From: Paenibacillus crassostreae
GTDB lineage: Bacteria > Bacillota > Bacilli > Paenibacillales > Paenibacillaceae
Direction of reading: 5' to 3'
Assembly: GCF_001857945.1 (NCBI RefSeq)
Contig: NZ_CP017773.1
Location: forward strand, 23,694 to 87,693
Length of the DNA stretch: 64,000 nt
Of this stretch, positions 61,557-64,000 are shown in pieces. Positions within the stretch are counted from its first letter, which is position 1; the number at the start of each line of letters is the position of its first letter. The translations under genes were made by a program, and so were the position numbers. The notes below the pieces were generated by a model, which saw only the letters and a list, made by a program, of their open reading frames with translations, was not told the origin of the DNA and searched no databases.

Positions 61557-62174
61557 ATGGGTTTTTGGAATTCGTTGAAAAATGGCGGACTTGGAAAAAG
61601 TGGTGGCTTAAAGGGTCTAGGAGAAGAATTATTCGAAAGAGGAGCTAAGGTTTCAAAAACTGTTTATGAAAATAAGAAGTACATGGTAACTGGTCCCCCT
61701 AAGATGATTTTTGATTTAGAGTCACAACGTAAGGTTAAAAAGTTATGTATAACGCCGTCATACGGATCTCTAGTTTATTGCCAATTAGGTCCTGTAGAAC
61801 ATACAGGCATTTACATAGGGGATAGGAGGATTGTAGACTTAGGTGGCAATGGGCAGATAAGGATCAGCACGCTAAAATCCTTCACAAGCCATATTTCTAC
61901 TTTAGATGAAGATATTTGGTTTCCTATTAATCGTAGCAATCAAACGTCTATTGGAATTGCTAGTTCGGCTGAGCGAGCATATCAAATGGCGATAAATAAC
62001 TCAAAACGAGATTACAATATCCTGTTAGATAACTGTCATCAATTTTCATCTGGTTGTATCTCAGGAGACTTTGAAAATGCTGATAATTTTTTATGGACAG
62101 TCAAACATACATTTGAAAAAAGTAGTGGTAAGGACATTGAATGGGTGAAGTGGAATTGGAAGAATAATTTTTAA
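61557..62174 (+). CDS. LRAT-fold (NlpC/P60 superfamily) protein
   Basis: A 205-residue protein with GAAAGGGGG before the ATG. A Gly-rich helical N-terminus (~1-45) is followed by GSLVYCQLGPVEHTGIYIGD with the catalytic His (H82) and LLDNCHQFSSGC with the nucleophile Cys (C160). This is the permuted LRAT arrangement. Such enzymes are acyltransferases or thiol hydrolases of lipids or peptides. No signal peptide is seen. It may act as a toxin, phage-related hydrolase or membrane-lipid enzyme. Confidence 0.75.
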   Translation: MGFWNSLKNGGLGKSGGLKGLGEELFERGAKVSKTVYENKKYMVTGPPKMIFDLESQRKVKKLCITPSYGSLVYCQLGPVEHTGIYIGDRRIVDLGGNGQIRISTLKSFTSHISTLDEDIWFPINRSNQTSIGIASSAERAYQMAINNSKRDYNILLDNCHQFSSGCISGDFENADNFLWTVKHTFEKSSGKDIEWVKWNWKNNF

Positions 62175-62249
62175 TATGTGAAAGCTTATTAATAAGGTAA
62201 CTATTATGAATGTTAATAGATTGGGATTGTTAAACAAAGGAGATAATAT

Positions 62250-62534
62250 ATGAAGACTCTTGAAGATCATATTAAGGAATTAAAAAAAGAACTAAAAGAT
62301 GGTAAGGTAGTATTATTAGACCAATCAGATGAATGGAGCGATGGAATCCAACATCGTCATGAATGGGATAAAACACAAAGACTCATCTATATCCGTGCTT
62401 CACGAGAACGGGGACTAGAAGATGCAGGAGATTTAACAATTGAACAAGTTCAAAAGTACATAGAGGATATTGCACGTCAAAGAATGAGTAAACATTTAGA
62501 ACAAAATTCGATTAGCGATTTTTTGAATAGTTAA
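62250..62534 (+). CDS. Hypothetical helical protein
   Basis: A 94-residue protein with AAAGGAG before the ATG. It is charged and helical (MKTLEDHIKELKKELKDGKV, IEQVQKYIEDIARQRMSKHL), with a central His/Trp-rich strand segment. It follows the LRAT gene by 75 bp, with a shared terminator, and could be its immunity or partner protein (inference). Confidence 0.5.
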   Translation: MKTLEDHIKELKKELKDGKVVLLDQSDEWSDGIQHRHEWDKTQRLIYIRASRERGLEDAGDLTIEQVQKYIEDIARQRMSKHLEQNSISDFLNS

Positions 62535-62618
62535 TATTCGTGTAAACCATTTGAAAAGTAACAATTCCGTTTTGGTTTCCCTACAACGTAAAAGACTTTT
62601 CGTCAGGAATTAGTATAA

Positions 62619-62668
62619 CAAAGAAAGACAGACTACTAAATATTAGTGGACTGTCTTTCTTTGTTTTT
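62619..62668 (+). terminator. Rho-independent terminator
   Basis: CAAAGAAAGACAG pairs with CTGTCTTTCTTTG and is followed by TTTTTGG. The next ~900 bp (62690-63580) show no supported gene; they carry two copies of the 22-bp dispersed repeat and a hairpin AACAGCGAC/GTCGCTGTT (63270/63308). Confidence 0.8.
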
Positions 62669-63581
62669 GGTCTCTTAAAAATGGGGCATGAATAGGATTG
62701 GTGTGGACCGATATTTTAATAATGAGGGGGAGAGACTTGATATGCTACCATTACTGAAGCGGAAGCTACATAATCCCCTGAAGAAGCGCCTGCGCCATCC
62801 GGTAGTCTTAAGAAGGTTATATGTAGATGTGACCTATTCAAGCAGCCGGTTGTTAGGGCTTTGTCGAGCTATTGCGCAATATTAAATCAAGACAAGGATG
62901 GTGTAGCTTGTGACCATATTAAGGTGGATAAATAGTGATTCACGGTGATCGCTGGCGGATCTGGGCTATAAGGTACTCATTCAGATTTAGCAGCAGTAGT
63001 TTCTCAGTAAATTTACAAAGTAACACCAAATAATCGAGAGTTGAAGGCGTAATATAAAGGGTGGAGATAGTAAACACAGCTAAGAATTACGATAACGTCA
63101 CGACCGCATAAAGATGTGGGTGATGTTGTAAGTCTTTTTGGGTTTGATTCGTTTCGGTGATATAGCTCATTCAAAAACTAAGAAATCCGATTTATTTCAA
63201 CTATAGTTCAATAAAGGCACGGCTGCTAAGTGCTACTCTAAAGGGCTGGAACACGTTAGTTCAATGAAAACAGCGACAGTCTAGGACTTTATTTTCTTGT
63301 CCATGGCAGTCGCTGTTTCAATTTCAAGGGTCAGTCTAAAACTAATTTTATGGAGTCTGACGGTACGGCAACTTGAAAATCCGCGTGGAATATAGAAATC
63401 CAGTCTAATACTTTATTTTCTTTGGACACTACGCCTAATCACAGCCGTATCTATCTCTGACTCTTAACTACTATTCACATTGTTTGGAGGATATCATATT
63501 TCTTCTGTTGAACAATCAATTTGTTCTGCAGTCTTTATACCTTGCTAAACGGGGTGAAGAAATTAAGGATAATTCGATATA

Positions 63582-63614
63582 AGGGTAGCCTTGATATAGG
63601 GCTACCTTTTCTTT
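63582..63614 (+). terminator. Rho-independent terminator
   Basis: GGTAGCC pairs with GGCTACC and is followed by TTTTCTTT. Confidence 0.75.
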
Positions 63615-63774
63615 ATAAATCTATCTGAAAAAGTCTAATTAGATCTAATAATGGTATTTCATGGTAGAAAAGGGCTAAGTGAATTTAGTAGTATTGACCA
63701 ATATTAATTATTGGTAATCTCTTGTAAAATTCCAGTTATATGGGAAAATGCTAGAAATAAGGGAGGAATATTCA

Positions 63775-64000
63775 ATGTTTGAGGCGCTACAGGGGTTATT
63801 AAACACACTCTTCGGAGATATCACGAAGACCTTTATTACACTTTTTTCAATCGGTATTCTCGTGTGTGGGTTGATTGCAGCCTTTGGAGGTGAAGAAAAC
63901 CAGCCGAAATTCAAAAAGGGTTTGATGTTGTGTGTAGTTGGACTTGTTGTATTTGTATTGGCCAAACAAATTGTTGAATATTTTCAAACTAATCTCGGAT
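63775..64000 (+). CDS. Two-TM VirB2/TrbC-like protein, 3' end outside window
   Basis: The ATG follows AGGGAGGAATATTCA. The 75 visible residues contain two membrane helices (TFITLFSIGILVCGLIAAFG and GLMLCVVGLVVFVLAKQIVE) separated by a polar loop (GEENQPKFKK). This is the size and layout of small pilin-like proteins at the start of Gram-positive type IV secretion clusters. The frame is open at the window edge. If right, the transfer genes lie just downstream. Confidence 0.6.
   Translation, partial: MFEALQGLLNTLFGDITKTFITLFSIGILVCGLIAAFGGEENQPKFKKGLMLCVVGLVVFVLAKQIVEYFQTNLG

Noticed and set aside
62688..62885. 65-codon plus-strand frame (MNRIGVDRYFNNEG...)
   Set aside because: No ribosome site at usable distance and no family resemblance; probably chance.

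Overview
The window reads as a stretch of a large, probably conjugative, plasmid (or plasmid-like element) from a low-GC, spore-forming Firmicute, most likely Paenibacillaceae. The reasons are strong AGGAGG-type ribosome sites with many TTG/GTG starts, a Spo0E-like gene, YolD-family genes under GAAC-N4-GTTC (Bacillus-type LexA) boxes, a copper-amine-oxidase-like stalk-domain protein and an SLH/CAP surface protein. No ribosomal or housekeeping gene is visible. Host and replicon assignments are inferences from gene content.

Layout. 0-6 kb: end of an ArdC-like/zincin gene, an AbiEi/AbiEii pair, a stalk-domain protein and a damaged SOS-controlled yolD cassette. 6.5-13.4 kb: a serine resolvase with a three-subsite res, then a complete type I restriction operon (hsdM-hsdS-hsdR). 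13.6-19.4 kb: a HigB/HigA-like pair, then a 4.4-kb cargo block (an interrupted gene, a zinc-finger gene, a Kiwa-like pair, a tRNA-Ala remnant, an Mrr-like endonuclease) that sits inside the two halves of a broken MBL gene. 20-30 kb: two intact MBL-DUF3006 cassettes separated by a divergent DNA methylase, a broken XRE gene and an orphan gene. 30-35 kb: an RRNPP-type receptor with an overlapping secreted-peptide gene, then an intact SOS/yolD cassette. 36-42 kb: a UvrD-like helicase, a DUF7669-type protein and the SLH/CAP protein. 43-46.7 kb: three long inverted repeats, a candidate type I toxin with antisense RNA, ArdC, a Spo0E-like gene and a RelE-type toxin-antitoxin pair. 47-49.6 kb: an M48 peptidase, a multiply broken gene and a lipoprotein.

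50-60 kb is the plasmid core. A ParM/ParR operon and a ParA/RHH operon diverge across a repeat-rich centromere; a Rep protein follows, then two possible defence genes, five iterons and an AEP-type primase. 60-64 kb holds an LRAT-fold protein and the start of a two-TM, VirB2/TrbC-like gene that runs off the window.

The most unusual content is not protein coding. (1) A family of intergenic repeats (about 21.6, 33, 39.4, 43.4 and 46.8 kb) has a conserved header whose stems show compensatory changes, followed in three loci by ~190-bp units that each fold into two long stem-loops. (2) A 10-bp dyad recurs six times inside the ParB-like reading frame and once upstream of parA. (3) Several genes carry single in-frame stops or frameshifts, which suggests an element decaying and recombining around its defence cargo.
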